A stretch of DNA of 64,000 nt, taken from NCBI RefSeq assembly GCF_009176705.1, contig NZ_AP021846.1:3070001-3134000 (forward strand), read 5' to 3'. Below the pieces are notes generated by a model, which had not been told where the DNA came from, did not search any database, and saw only the letters and a program-made list of their open reading frames with translations. Position 1 is the stretch's first letter, and every line of letters starts with the position of its first letter. Shown here piece by piece: positions 57,057-64,000 of this stretch. The translations under genes and the position numbers were made by a program. This stretch comes from Pseudoalteromonas sp. A25. GTDB lineage: Bacteria; Pseudomonadota; Gammaproteobacteria; Enterobacterales; Alteromonadaceae.

Positions 57057-57719
57057 ATGCGTCTATTTAAAGTGTGCTATATTGTCGCTGCACTCATGCT
57101 GCCGCTTACGTTACTCAGTGATGATAGCAATTACATAGACAAGCTTTTTGAGCAACAAGTACTAACTCAAGTAAAACAGCAATATGATAAACAGGCACTG
57201 CCGCGCTTTTTAAACTGGCATACGTTAATTAAAACACATGCTAATGATTCGGATTGGCAAAAGCTCAATGTAGTAAATAAGTTTGCCAACAAATATATTC
57301 ATTACCAAAGTGATGAAATGCATTGGCAAGCAAAAGATTACTGGGCAACACCAATAGAAAGTTTAGGTACAGGGTTTGGGGACTGCGAAGACTACGTCAT
57401 TTTTAAATATATGACATTGCGAGCTTTGGGTATTGCACAACATAAAATGCGCTTAATGTATGTAAGAATTGCTCACAGCAATGAGCCACATATGGTGCTA
57501 GTGTATTACGATAAACCCAATGAAATACCAATGGTGCTAGATAATACAATAAATAAAATTTTATCTGCCAACAGGCGAGTCGATTTAATCCCTGTTTATG
57601 CGTTTAATGCAAAGGGGCTTTGGCAGGCCAGAGCACACGGTGTGGGTAAAAAACTTTCAGAGACCGCTCGTATGACGCATTGGAGCGCCATGTTAGCAAG
57701 AATTGAACAAAGTCAGTAA
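57057..57719 (+). CDS. lapG: LapG-like periplasmic cysteine protease
   Basis: 220 residues from the ATG at 57057, with an N-terminal signal/anchor (MRLFKVCYIVAALMLPLTLL). Transglutaminase-like catalytic triad: Cys110 in GTGFGDCEDYVIFKY, His145 in NEPHMVLVYY, Asp162 in VLDNTI. LapG cleaves large RTX adhesins next to a double alanine to release cells from biofilms and is held inactive by LapD. The lapD-like gene follows after 32 bp. No large adhesin gene is in the window. Confidence 0.92.
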   Translation: MRLFKVCYIVAALMLPLTLLSDDSNYIDKLFEQQVLTQVKQQYDKQALPRFLNWHTLIKTHANDSDWQKLNVVNKFANKYIHYQSDEMHWQAKDYWATPIESLGTGFGDCEDYVIFKYMTLRALGIAQHKMRLMYVRIAHSNEPHMVLVYYDKPNEIPMVLDNTINKILSANRRVDLIPVYAFNAKGLWQARAHGVGKKLSETARMTHWSAMLARIEQSQ

Positions 57720-57751
57720 AGCTTATTAATCAATATAAAGGGACTTATATA

Positions 57752-59803
57752 GTGCGTACATCAATATCAATTAAATATTGTATACTGCTTGTTGTGAGCA
57801 TGCTGTTTTTAGTGCTATTTCTAATTACTTTCTTTAAAGACTTAACGCTCACCAAGCAATACTTAAAAACCGAGTTAACACATCAAGCACAAAATACGGC
57901 TACAAACTTAGGCCTGTCGATCGCACCTTATATCAATAAAGATGATTTTGCTCTGGCTAAAACCATGGCAAAGGCACAATTTGATTCAGGCTACTATACC
58001 AACCTTACATTTATTGGCAGCGACCCTGAGCTGACATTTAATTATCAGTTTGAGCCCAAATCACAGCATGTACCCGATTGGTTTGTGTCACTTGTGCAAC
58101 TTACTCCCCCAACAATATCAAGTGAAGTTTCCAGCGGCTGGCACATTGCCGGTACACTGTCTATTCAAGTCCACCCTGGTTCAGCCTATTTAGCGCTGTA
58201 TACTGAGTTTAAACAAACACTTACCGCCACATTAGCAGTTACTACTTTACTTGCACTGATTTTGTTTTTCTTCCTCAAAGCTTTCAATAAACTTAGTCGC
58301 GTACTACAACGGCATACATCAAGCCAAGATCACCTTAGTGCGGTATCTTATTCATCATGGTTTAATGAATTTAATGTCATTACCGCGGCGTTTAACCGTT
58401 ATGTTCAGCAAGCACAACAACTGCTCAGCAATAAAGATAAAAAAATCGCTTTATTACGACAAGAGGTGTATAGCGACGAATTAACAGGCTTAAGTAACCG
58501 AAGAGCACTAAACAGAGACTTTGACGCACAATTTGAGAATATTCAAAAAAACCACGACCAATACTACTTTGGATTAATCACATTGAGTGAGTTACGCACA
58601 ATCAACCAAAGTGAAGGCTATTCTAAAGGCGATGATTATATACATCGCTGCGCAAAGCTAATACTTGATGCAATCGAACTACATAGTGACATTAAAGCAT
58701 ACAAGCTATCAGGTTCTGAATTTGCCATATTTGGCAAGTTATCAGCAAAACAGGCTGGTTTTTTAATTGATCAGTTACGGCAGTCATTCAGCGCGTTTTC
58801 GATCGCTCAGCATGGCGACTTACTATGCAAACCAATGTTGATAAAAGTACGCAAAAATGAGCGTATACAAGCACTATTAATGCGTATTGACGCCCACATT
58901 AGCAAAGAAAAACATTTTGGCCAGGTTATGCCGTTACTCGATGAAACCATATCGGGCAAAACCAAAGATGAGTGGCATGACATTTTATCCGAATACACCT
59001 CGCTTATTGATATTATTGAAGTAGCTACTCACTTCTCAGATAGCTTGCTTGATGAATCTCTTAATGCCTATGAGCAAATTTTTGACATTTCTATACAGCC
59101 AGTTATTAATGCAGCTCAACACATTGAATATCAAGAGCTATTTATTCGTTTTAAACATAATGGTGAGTTTTTAAGTACATCTGATGTGTTTTCTATGGCT
59201 GAACGCTATGGTTTTGTGCTCAGTTTAGAACGTGCTGTGGTATCATATATTTTGCAAAAAATAAAGGCCATAAAACTCACCCCTGTTGCCATAAATATCA
59301 GTAACTGCTCACTGTACGACCATGCATTTAATGATTGGCTATTTGATATATTGCCAGAAGTACAACACCAGTTACCGCCGCTTATTTTTGAAGTAAATGA
59401 ATCTGCGCTTGTTTACTCTGCCAATGTAACTCGAGATTTTATTAATCGTGCCAAAGATCACAATATTAAAATTACCCTCGATAGGTTTGGAACAAGCTTT
59501 AGTAGTTTTCAATATATTCAAAATTTACGCGTTGATTATGTAAAAATTGATGGTAGCTTAATTAAAAACTGCGACCATACTGATTATCGCTTTTTTATTA
59601 ATACTGTCACTTCTCTCTGTCATGGTTTAGGCATAAAGGTCATTGCTGCGCATGTTGAGACAAACGATGTATCGCATTTATGTCATGCAATGAAAATAGA
59701 TGGACAACAAGGGCTAGGAGTTGTACCTGTTTCAAGTTATACTGATTATATTGAAAGGAAAGATGGCACGGTTTGCCACGAAGCAAGCAGTGCAAGAATT
59801 TAA
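57752..59803 (+). CDS. lapD: LapD-like c-di-GMP receptor (degenerate GGDEF and EAL)
   Basis: 683 residues, GTG start. TM1 ~10-30; periplasmic LapD/MoxY-type domain with GWHIAGTLSIQVHPGSAYLA (~129-148); TM2 ~158-176; HAMP-like; a degenerate GGDEF domain (site reads GSEF at 321-324); and a degenerate EAL domain (ELF at 462-464 in place of EAL, though VKIDGSLI is kept). Loss of both catalytic motifs fits a receptor that binds c-di-GMP with the EAL domain and sequesters LapG. Operonic with lapG. Confidence 0.92.
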   Translation: MRTSISIKYCILLVVSMLFLVLFLITFFKDLTLTKQYLKTELTHQAQNTATNLGLSIAPYINKDDFALAKTMAKAQFDSGYYTNLTFIGSDPELTFNYQFEPKSQHVPDWFVSLVQLTPPTISSEVSSGWHIAGTLSIQVHPGSAYLALYTEFKQTLTATLAVTTLLALILFFFLKAFNKLSRVLQRHTSSQDHLSAVSYSSWFNEFNVITAAFNRYVQQAQQLLSNKDKKIALLRQEVYSDELTGLSNRRALNRDFDAQFENIQKNHDQYYFGLITLSELRTINQSEGYSKGDDYIHRCAKLILDAIELHSDIKAYKLSGSEFAIFGKLSAKQAGFLIDQLRQSFSAFSIAQHGDLLCKPMLIKVRKNERIQALLMRIDAHISKEKHFGQVMPLLDETISGKTKDEWHDILSEYTSLIDIIEVATHFSDSLLDESLNAYEQIFDISIQPVINAAQHIEYQELFIRFKHNGEFLSTSDVFSMAERYGFVLSLERAVVSYILQKIKAIKLTPVAINISNCSLYDHAFNDWLFDILPEVQHQLPPLIFEVNESALVYSANVTRDFINRAKDHNIKITLDRFGTSFSSFQYIQNLRVDYVKIDGSLIKNCDHTDYRFFINTVTSLCHGLGIKVIAAHVETNDVSHLCHAMKIDGQQGLGVVPVSSYTDYIERKDGTVCHEASSARI

Positions 59804-59827
59804 ATTATCATACCAATGAGGAATAGT

Positions 59828-60364
59828 ATGAAAAACTTAAAGGCAGCTTTATTGCTTACTTCTTTGTTAAGTGCAGGTAGTGCCATAGCAGCGGATACTG
59901 CAACACTACCAGAAACCATCACACAACAAATTGAGCAAGCTCAAGCACAAGGACAAGATGTTTCAGCACTTATTCAACAGCTATTAGCTGCAAACCCTGA
60001 ACTTGCACAAGGCATTGTTACAGCAGCAATTCAAGCCGTAGGCGCAGACAACGAAGCTGTGGTTAGCCAAGTTATCGCGGCTGCAATTCAGGCTGTTGGC
60101 GCTGATAACACAGCCGCAGTTAGTCAAGTACTTACAGCCGCTAAAAACGCAAACGTTAGCACAACAACCGTTGAAACCATTGCGCTTGCAAACAACGTTT
60201 CGCAAGATACCGTTCAATCTACGCTTGATTCAGCACCCGCGGCGCAAAACACTGTTGCAGCTGTACCAGCGCAAAACAATGCCAACACAGCAAATAACCC
60301 TCAAGCAGGAAGTGGTAGCGCTGGTGATACAGGTGGCGGTAGTGGCACAGCTTCTGGTAACTAA
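59828..60364 (+). CDS. Secreted alanine-rich repeat protein, unknown
   Basis: 178 residues from the ATG at 59828, 24 bp after lapD. Signal peptide MKNLKAALLLTSLLSAGSAI, cleavage near AIAA. Then tandem ~22-residue repeats: IVTAAIQAVGADNEAVVSQ, VIAAAIQAVGADNTAAVSQ, and a diverged VLTAAKNANVS unit. The tail is Gln/Asn-rich and ends with a flexible Gly/Ser stretch (GSGSAGDTGGGSGTASGN). No cysteine. I do not recognise a family. Own terminator follows. Position suggests a link to LapGD or matrix; the repeats contain double alanines, as LapG sites do. Confidence 0.8.
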   Translation: MKNLKAALLLTSLLSAGSAIAADTATLPETITQQIEQAQAQGQDVSALIQQLLAANPELAQGIVTAAIQAVGADNEAVVSQVIAAAIQAVGADNTAAVSQVLTAAKNANVSTTTVETIALANNVSQDTVQSTLDSAPAAQNTVAAVPAQNNANTANNPQAGSGSAGDTGGGSGTASGN

Positions 60365-60391
60365 TTAAACGCGCCTAAAGCATTTAAATAT

Positions 60392-60420
60392 AAAAGCTTC
60401 CACCCTTGGGAGCTTTTTTG
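60392..60420 (+). terminator. Terminator after the alanine-rich protein gene
   Basis: AAAAGCTTCC, ACCCTT loop, GGGAGCTTTT then T run, 28 bp past the stop. It closes the lapG-lapD-repeat protein operon. Confidence 0.88.
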
Positions 60421-60522
60421 CTTTTGCATAACAGTAATGCCTATCAGCCAAAGCGGTCATTACCCTATCATTCAACATCAGCAAATAGCTAGATTATTAA
60501 CATTACATCTATTGAGAATACA

Positions 60523-61911
60523 ATGAAGTCACTGCGCTTTTCATCCATTATGCTTCTTATGCTTGCCGCCATAGTGGTGCTGGTACCCATTCCACTAGCC
60601 AGCAACCGAATTTGGGCCTGGTCTATATTTGTGTTTTGGGTCAGTCTTTTGGTGCTTGCTCACTGCATATTTTGTGCATGGAGAAAAAAAACACTGGTGC
60701 GTTATAGGTGGCAATGGGGATTGCTAGGCCCACTGCTCGCGTTTGCGGCTTTTCAATTATTGCAGTTTCTTAACCCTTACACAGCAAACGAACTTATTAC
60801 CTTTAAAAACGCCACTGACCTTAGTGCAGCATTTAGAATAGGCTCTATTGACCCCTATATGACGCAAACTATGCTAATTAAAACCCTTATGTACACTGGA
60901 TTTGTTTGGCTTGTAACTCAATATTGCACGGGCCAAAGGGCACTCAAAATATTACTATTTGCAATTGTGCTATCAGCATGCTTGCAAGCTTTTTATGGTA
61001 CAGTGCTTAACCTACTCAATTTCAGTCATTCACCTGTTTTTGGTTACCCTGAGGGAAACCGAGCTAGAGGCTCATTTGTATATCAAAATCATTTTGCTAA
61101 CTTTTTAGCATTGAGTTTGTCTCTTGCAATTGGTTGGCTAATATCTGAGCTTAAAACCTCAAAAAGTCGTTTCAAGTTCAAAACCTTCATTAGCGATGCG
61201 ATGCAAACCTTGCTTAGCTCCAAAATGCTGCTGCGTTTGGCCATTATTATCATGATCATAGGCCTTATTTTAAGTCGCTCTCGCATGGGTAATGCCGGAT
61301 TTTTTAGCGCACTTATGGTCACGGGTGTATTGGCCTTATTTATATATAAGCGCCCGCCTACCATGCTAAAACCCTTACTTATCAGTATATTTGTACTCGA
61401 TATGATTATCGTGGGATCTATCTTTGGTTTAGAGAAACTACAGCAACGTATTGAAGACACCAGTTTTGCCTCTGAAACCCGCGATGAAGTGGTAATTGAT
61501 AGCATGCCTCTTATTCAAAAAAATTGGCTCACAGGCACAGGTGCAGGCACATTCTATACTGCCTTTCCACAGATACAGCCAGCACCTTACACATCTTATT
61601 ACGACCATGCACACAATGAATATATCCAGTTTATGGTTGAGTTAGGCGTGCCTGTTACCCTATTTTTAGGTGTTTGGGTGCTATATTGCTTGTGGTTGAG
61701 TATCAGAACTATGCAAAAACGGAATAGCAAATTACTCAAAGGTGTCGCATTTGGCTGCTGTATGGCGATATTGCATATGCTTATACATAATACAGTTGAT
61801 TTTAACCTCCAAGCCCCCGCCAATACTATGTTGTTTTTGTTGATACTGAGCTTATGTTTTATCGTCAAGAATATGCCTGAGCAAAATAGATATAAAAAAT
61901 TCGCAAGCTAG
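60523..61911 (+). CDS. O-antigen ligase/Wzy_C-family membrane protein
   Basis: 462 residues with about eleven membrane helices and a large periplasmic loop near 310-365. The loop holds the family motif DHAHNEYIQFMVELGVPVTL; SFVYQNHFANFLALSLSLAI is also typical of Wzy_C proteins. It could ligate polymer to lipid A, or polymerise the WcaJ-initiated polysaccharide, since the plus-strand export operon has no polymerase of its own. The two choices cannot be separated from sequence. Single gene between two terminators. Confidence 0.82.
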   Translation: MKSLRFSSIMLLMLAAIVVLVPIPLASNRIWAWSIFVFWVSLLVLAHCIFCAWRKKTLVRYRWQWGLLGPLLAFAAFQLLQFLNPYTANELITFKNATDLSAAFRIGSIDPYMTQTMLIKTLMYTGFVWLVTQYCTGQRALKILLFAIVLSACLQAFYGTVLNLLNFSHSPVFGYPEGNRARGSFVYQNHFANFLALSLSLAIGWLISELKTSKSRFKFKTFISDAMQTLLSSKMLLRLAIIIMIIGLILSRSRMGNAGFFSALMVTGVLALFIYKRPPTMLKPLLISIFVLDMIIVGSIFGLEKLQQRIEDTSFASETRDEVVIDSMPLIQKNWLTGTGAGTFYTAFPQIQPAPYTSYYDHAHNEYIQFMVELGVPVTLFLGVWVLYCLWLSIRTMQKRNSKLLKGVAFGCCMAILHMLIHNTVDFNLQAPANTMLFLLILSLCFIVKNMPEQNRYKKFAS

Positions 61912-61929
61912 TTACACTTATTTACTAAA

Positions 61930-61950
61930 CAGCCTCCTAGTGTGAGGCTG
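61930..61950 (+). terminator. Hairpin after the ligase-like gene
   Basis: CAGCCTC, 7-nt loop, GAGGCTG, 18 bp past the stop; T tract weak. Confidence 0.5.
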
Positions 61951-62054
61951 CTATGTTGCCTTTCTCTTCGTTCCCATTAAAATACGCCCTCCCTAATTAT
62001 TTGGAAGAAGTAACTAAAAAAACTCGCCTTTGCAGTAGCGACACTAGCAAGCAC

Positions 62055-62082
62055 AAAAAACCCAGCTCGCGCTGGGTTTTTG
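62055..62082 (-). terminator. Terminator after lpd
   Basis: AAAACCCAGC, TCGC, GCTGGGTTTT with A/T tracts both sides, 25 bp past the lpd stop. Confidence 0.88.
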
Positions 62083-62105
62083 AGTATTAAATAACAGTAA
62101 GCAAA

Positions 62106-63530
62106 TTACTTTTTCTTAACTGCTTTTTTGTTTGGTAAATCAGTGATTGAGCCTTCAAAGATTTCAGCCGCTAGACCAATTGACTCATTCAATGTTGGGT
62201 GAGCGTGAATCGTCAACGCTAAGTCTTCACCATCAGCGCCCATTTCAACTGCAAGGCCGATTTCGCCCAGCATTTCGCCAGCGTTGATACCGACCATCGC
62301 ACCACCAATTACACGGCCTGAATCTTTATCGAAGATAAGCTTAGTTGAACCTTCAGTGCGCGCTGAAGCGATTGCACGGCCAGATGCTGCCCACGGGAAT
62401 ACCGCAGTTTCAATGCTAAGGCCTTGCTCTTTGGCTTCTTTCTCAGTTACACCAACCCATGCAATTTCTGGGTCTGTGTAAGCGATTGAAGGAATGCACT
62501 TAGGATCGAAGTAATGCTTCTTACCAGAGATAACTTCAGCAGCAACGTGAGCTTCGTGAACGGCTTTGTGTGCAAGCATAGGTTGACCAACGATATCACC
62601 AATTGCGAAGATGTGATCAACGTTTGTCTTCATTTGCTTGTCAGTATTGATAAAGCCACGCTCATCAACCGCTACGCCCGCTTTTTCAGCGTCAAGTAGT
62701 TTACCGTTAGGAGTACGACCAACAGCAACAAGTACTTTATCGTAACGAACAGCTTCAGCTGGTGCATTTTTACCTTCGAATGAAACGTATAGACCGTCTT
62801 CTTTCGCTTCAACTGCAACAACTTTAGTAGAAAGCATTACGTTAAACTTGTTCTTAACGTACTTCTGGTAAATCTTGATAACGTCTTTATCAGCCGCTGG
62901 TACTAGTTGATCAGCAAACTCAACAACGTCGATTTGTGAACCTAGAGCACGGTACACAGTACCCATCTCAAGGCCGATAATACCACCACCTAATACAAGT
63001 AGTTTTTCTGGTACATCTTTAAGTTCAAGTGCACCGGTTGAGTCAATTACACGGTCATCTTCAGGGATGAAAGGTAAGTTAACTGGCTGAGAGCCCGCTG
63101 CAATAATAGCGTTATCAAAAGTAACTGTAGTCGTACCAGACTCACCTTCAACTGCAATGGTGTTAGCGCCTGTAAATTTACCGTAGCCGTTAACTACTTT
63201 TACTTTACGCATTTTAGCCATGCCGTCTAGGCCGCCAGTAAGTTGACCAATTACAGACTCTTTCCAAGAACGAATTTTGTCTAAGTCAATTTGTGGTGCG
63301 CCAAATGTTACACCGTGAGATGACATTTCAGCTGCATCATCAATTACTTTAGCAACGTGAAGAAGTGCTTTTGAAGGGATACAACCTACGTTCAAGCACA
63401 CACCACCTAGGGTATTGCGAGACTCGATAAGTGTAACTTCTAAACCTAAATCCGCAGCACGGAATGCTGCTGAGTAACCACCAGGACCACCGCCTAGTAC
63501 AACAACTTGAGTTTTGATTTCGTTGCTCAT
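62106..63530 (-). CDS. lpd: Dihydrolipoamide dehydrogenase (E3)
   Basis: FAD enzyme shared by pyruvate and 2-oxoglutarate dehydrogenase complexes. 474 residues: VVVLGGGPGGYSAAFRAADL (FAD), redox-active disulfide GGVCLNVGCIPSK, LLVLGGGIIGLEMGTVYRAL (NAD), FAIGDIVGQPMLAHKA, and the C-terminal His-Glu pair in HAHPTLNESI. Length equals E. coli Lpd (474). It follows aceF, with a strong terminator between them, so it probably also has its own promoter, as in E. coli. Confidence 0.97.
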   Translation of the reverse strand: MSNEIKTQVVVLGGGPGGYSAAFRAADLGLEVTLIESRNTLGGVCLNVGCIPSKALLHVAKVIDDAAEMSSHGVTFGAPQIDLDKIRSWKESVIGQLTGGLDGMAKMRKVKVVNGYGKFTGANTIAVEGESGTTTVTFDNAIIAAGSQPVNLPFIPEDDRVIDSTGALELKDVPEKLLVLGGGIIGLEMGTVYRALGSQIDVVEFADQLVPAADKDVIKIYQKYVKNKFNVMLSTKVVAVEAKEDGLYVSFEGKNAPAEAVRYDKVLVAVGRTPNGKLLDAEKAGVAVDERGFINTDKQMKTNVDHIFAIGDIVGQPMLAHKAVHEAHVAAEVISGKKHYFDPKCIPSIAYTDPEIAWVGVTEKEAKEQGLSIETAVFPWAASGRAIASARTEGSTKLIFDKDSGRVIGGAMVGINAGEMLGEIGLAVEMGADGEDLALTIHAHPTLNESIGLAAEIFEGSITDLPNKKAVKKK

Positions 63531-63671
63531 GTTATTACCTTAACTATTATTCGAACGGGACTGTACTCTTTTGAGTATCCGCACCCAAAAATGCCTGCCG
63601 CATACAAAAACACCGGTACATGGCAGAGAGAGTTTTTTAAGTGTGCGAAAGTGTATCATCCGCACAAAAAG

Positions 63672-63703
63672 ATGTCCCGCCTAAATAGTAGGCGGGACAA
63701 CAA
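63672..63703 (-). terminator. Terminator after aceF
   Basis: TGTCCCGCCTA, AATAG, TAGGCGGGACA: perfect 11-bp stem, then TCTTTTT on the minus strand. Confidence 0.85.
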
Positions 63704-63704
63704 A

Positions 63705-64000
63705 TTACATCACTAACTGACGGATATCGCTCAGGTAGCTTGCAAGCGTTACAGTAAACTTGGCTGCCAACGCACCATCGATCACTCTATGGTCGTAAGA
63801 GCAGCTTAGCGGCACCATTAAGCGCGGCTCAAACTCTTTACCGTTCCACTTTGGCTTCATCTCAGACTTAGACACCCCTAAGATTGCCACTTCTGGCGCA
63901 TTCACGATAGGCGTAAATGCGGTGCCACCAATGCCACCTAAGCTTGAGATAGTAAAGCAACCGCCTTGCATATCTGAAGAAGTCAGCTTGCCTTCACGTG
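63705..64000 (-). CDS. aceF: Pyruvate dehydrogenase E2 (dihydrolipoamide acetyltransferase), C-terminal end
   Basis: The reading frame is open to the right edge and encodes the last ~98 residues of the E2 catalytic domain: [40 protein letters not shown] and the active-site motif [18 protein letters not shown], with His and Asp of the acetyl-transfer site. It ends SDIRQLVM. The start and lipoyl domains are outside the window. Confidence 0.95.
   Translation of the reverse strand, partial: REGKLTSSDMQGGCFTISSLGGIGGTAFTPIVNAPEVAILGVSKSEMKPKWNGKEFEPRLMVPLSCSYDHRVIDGALAAKFTVTLASYLSDIRQLVM

Noticed and set aside
59984..60368. Overlapping ORFs on both strands within the alanine-rich protein gene
   Set aside because: Shadows produced by repetitive, codon-biased sequence; the frame with signal peptide and RBS is the real one.

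Overview
The window is a stretch of chromosome from a marine gammaproteobacterium of the Alteromonadales, most likely Pseudoalteromonas or a close relative. This is inferred from gene order (mutY-yggX beside trmB, rplU-rpmA-obg, mdh beside argR, aceF-lpd), protein similarity remembered from that group, moderate-to-low GC content, and an ispB-length octaprenyl (ubiquinone-8) synthase. I saw no prophage, transposase, CRISPR array, rRNA or tRNA.

Layout. 0-8.4 kb: housekeeping genes (partial ygfB, 6S RNA, a small secreted protein, folA, obg, rpmA, rplU, ispB, yggX, mutY, trmB, rsmC). 8.4-14 kb: signalling genes. A CHASE8-like histidine kinase is translationally coupled to a YfiR-like periplasmic protein, followed by arcA and a convergent arcB. 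14-22.5 kb: folE2, a DUF2726 protein, a ~360-bp nested palindromic repeat, mtnN with a degenerate CbiB-like membrane protein, tyrS, an M23 endopeptidase, mdh and argR. 22.5-27.1 kb: an iron(III) ABC transporter operon ending in a DyP/YfeX-type haem protein that has lost two distal catalytic residues. 27.4-27.85 kb: an unannotated CsrB-type regulatory RNA with 26 GGA motifs. 27.9-29.6 kb: tapT, a GNAT acetyltransferase and a DUF2750 protein.

30-61.9 kb is a large exopolysaccharide/biofilm region. A plus-strand export operon encodes a WcaJ-type initiating transferase, an outer-membrane beta-barrel, a short OPX protein without lipobox, a Wzc-type copolymerase/tyrosine kinase, a PHP-type tyrosine phosphatase and a VpsP-like protein. 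Facing it is a long minus-strand operon: galU, wecB, wecC, wzy, GT2, wzx, three GT4 enzymes, an ATP-grasp, a PaaK-like adenylating enzyme, a bi-domain oxidoreductase, an alpha/alpha-barrel protein and wecG. A terminator follows, then manC-manB. Divergent from galU is a c-di-GMP-linked adhesin-control module (LapG-like protease, LapD-like receptor), a novel alanine-rich repeat secreted protein, and an O-antigen-ligase-family membrane protein. The window ends in lpd and the 3' end of aceF.

The most unusual items are the CsrB-like RNA, the kinase/YfiR pairing (a possible rewiring of the YfiR-YfiN switch), the catalytically altered YfeX homologue in an iron-uptake operon, the PaaK-like/ATP-grasp pair in the polysaccharide operon, and the secreted repeat protein beside LapGD.
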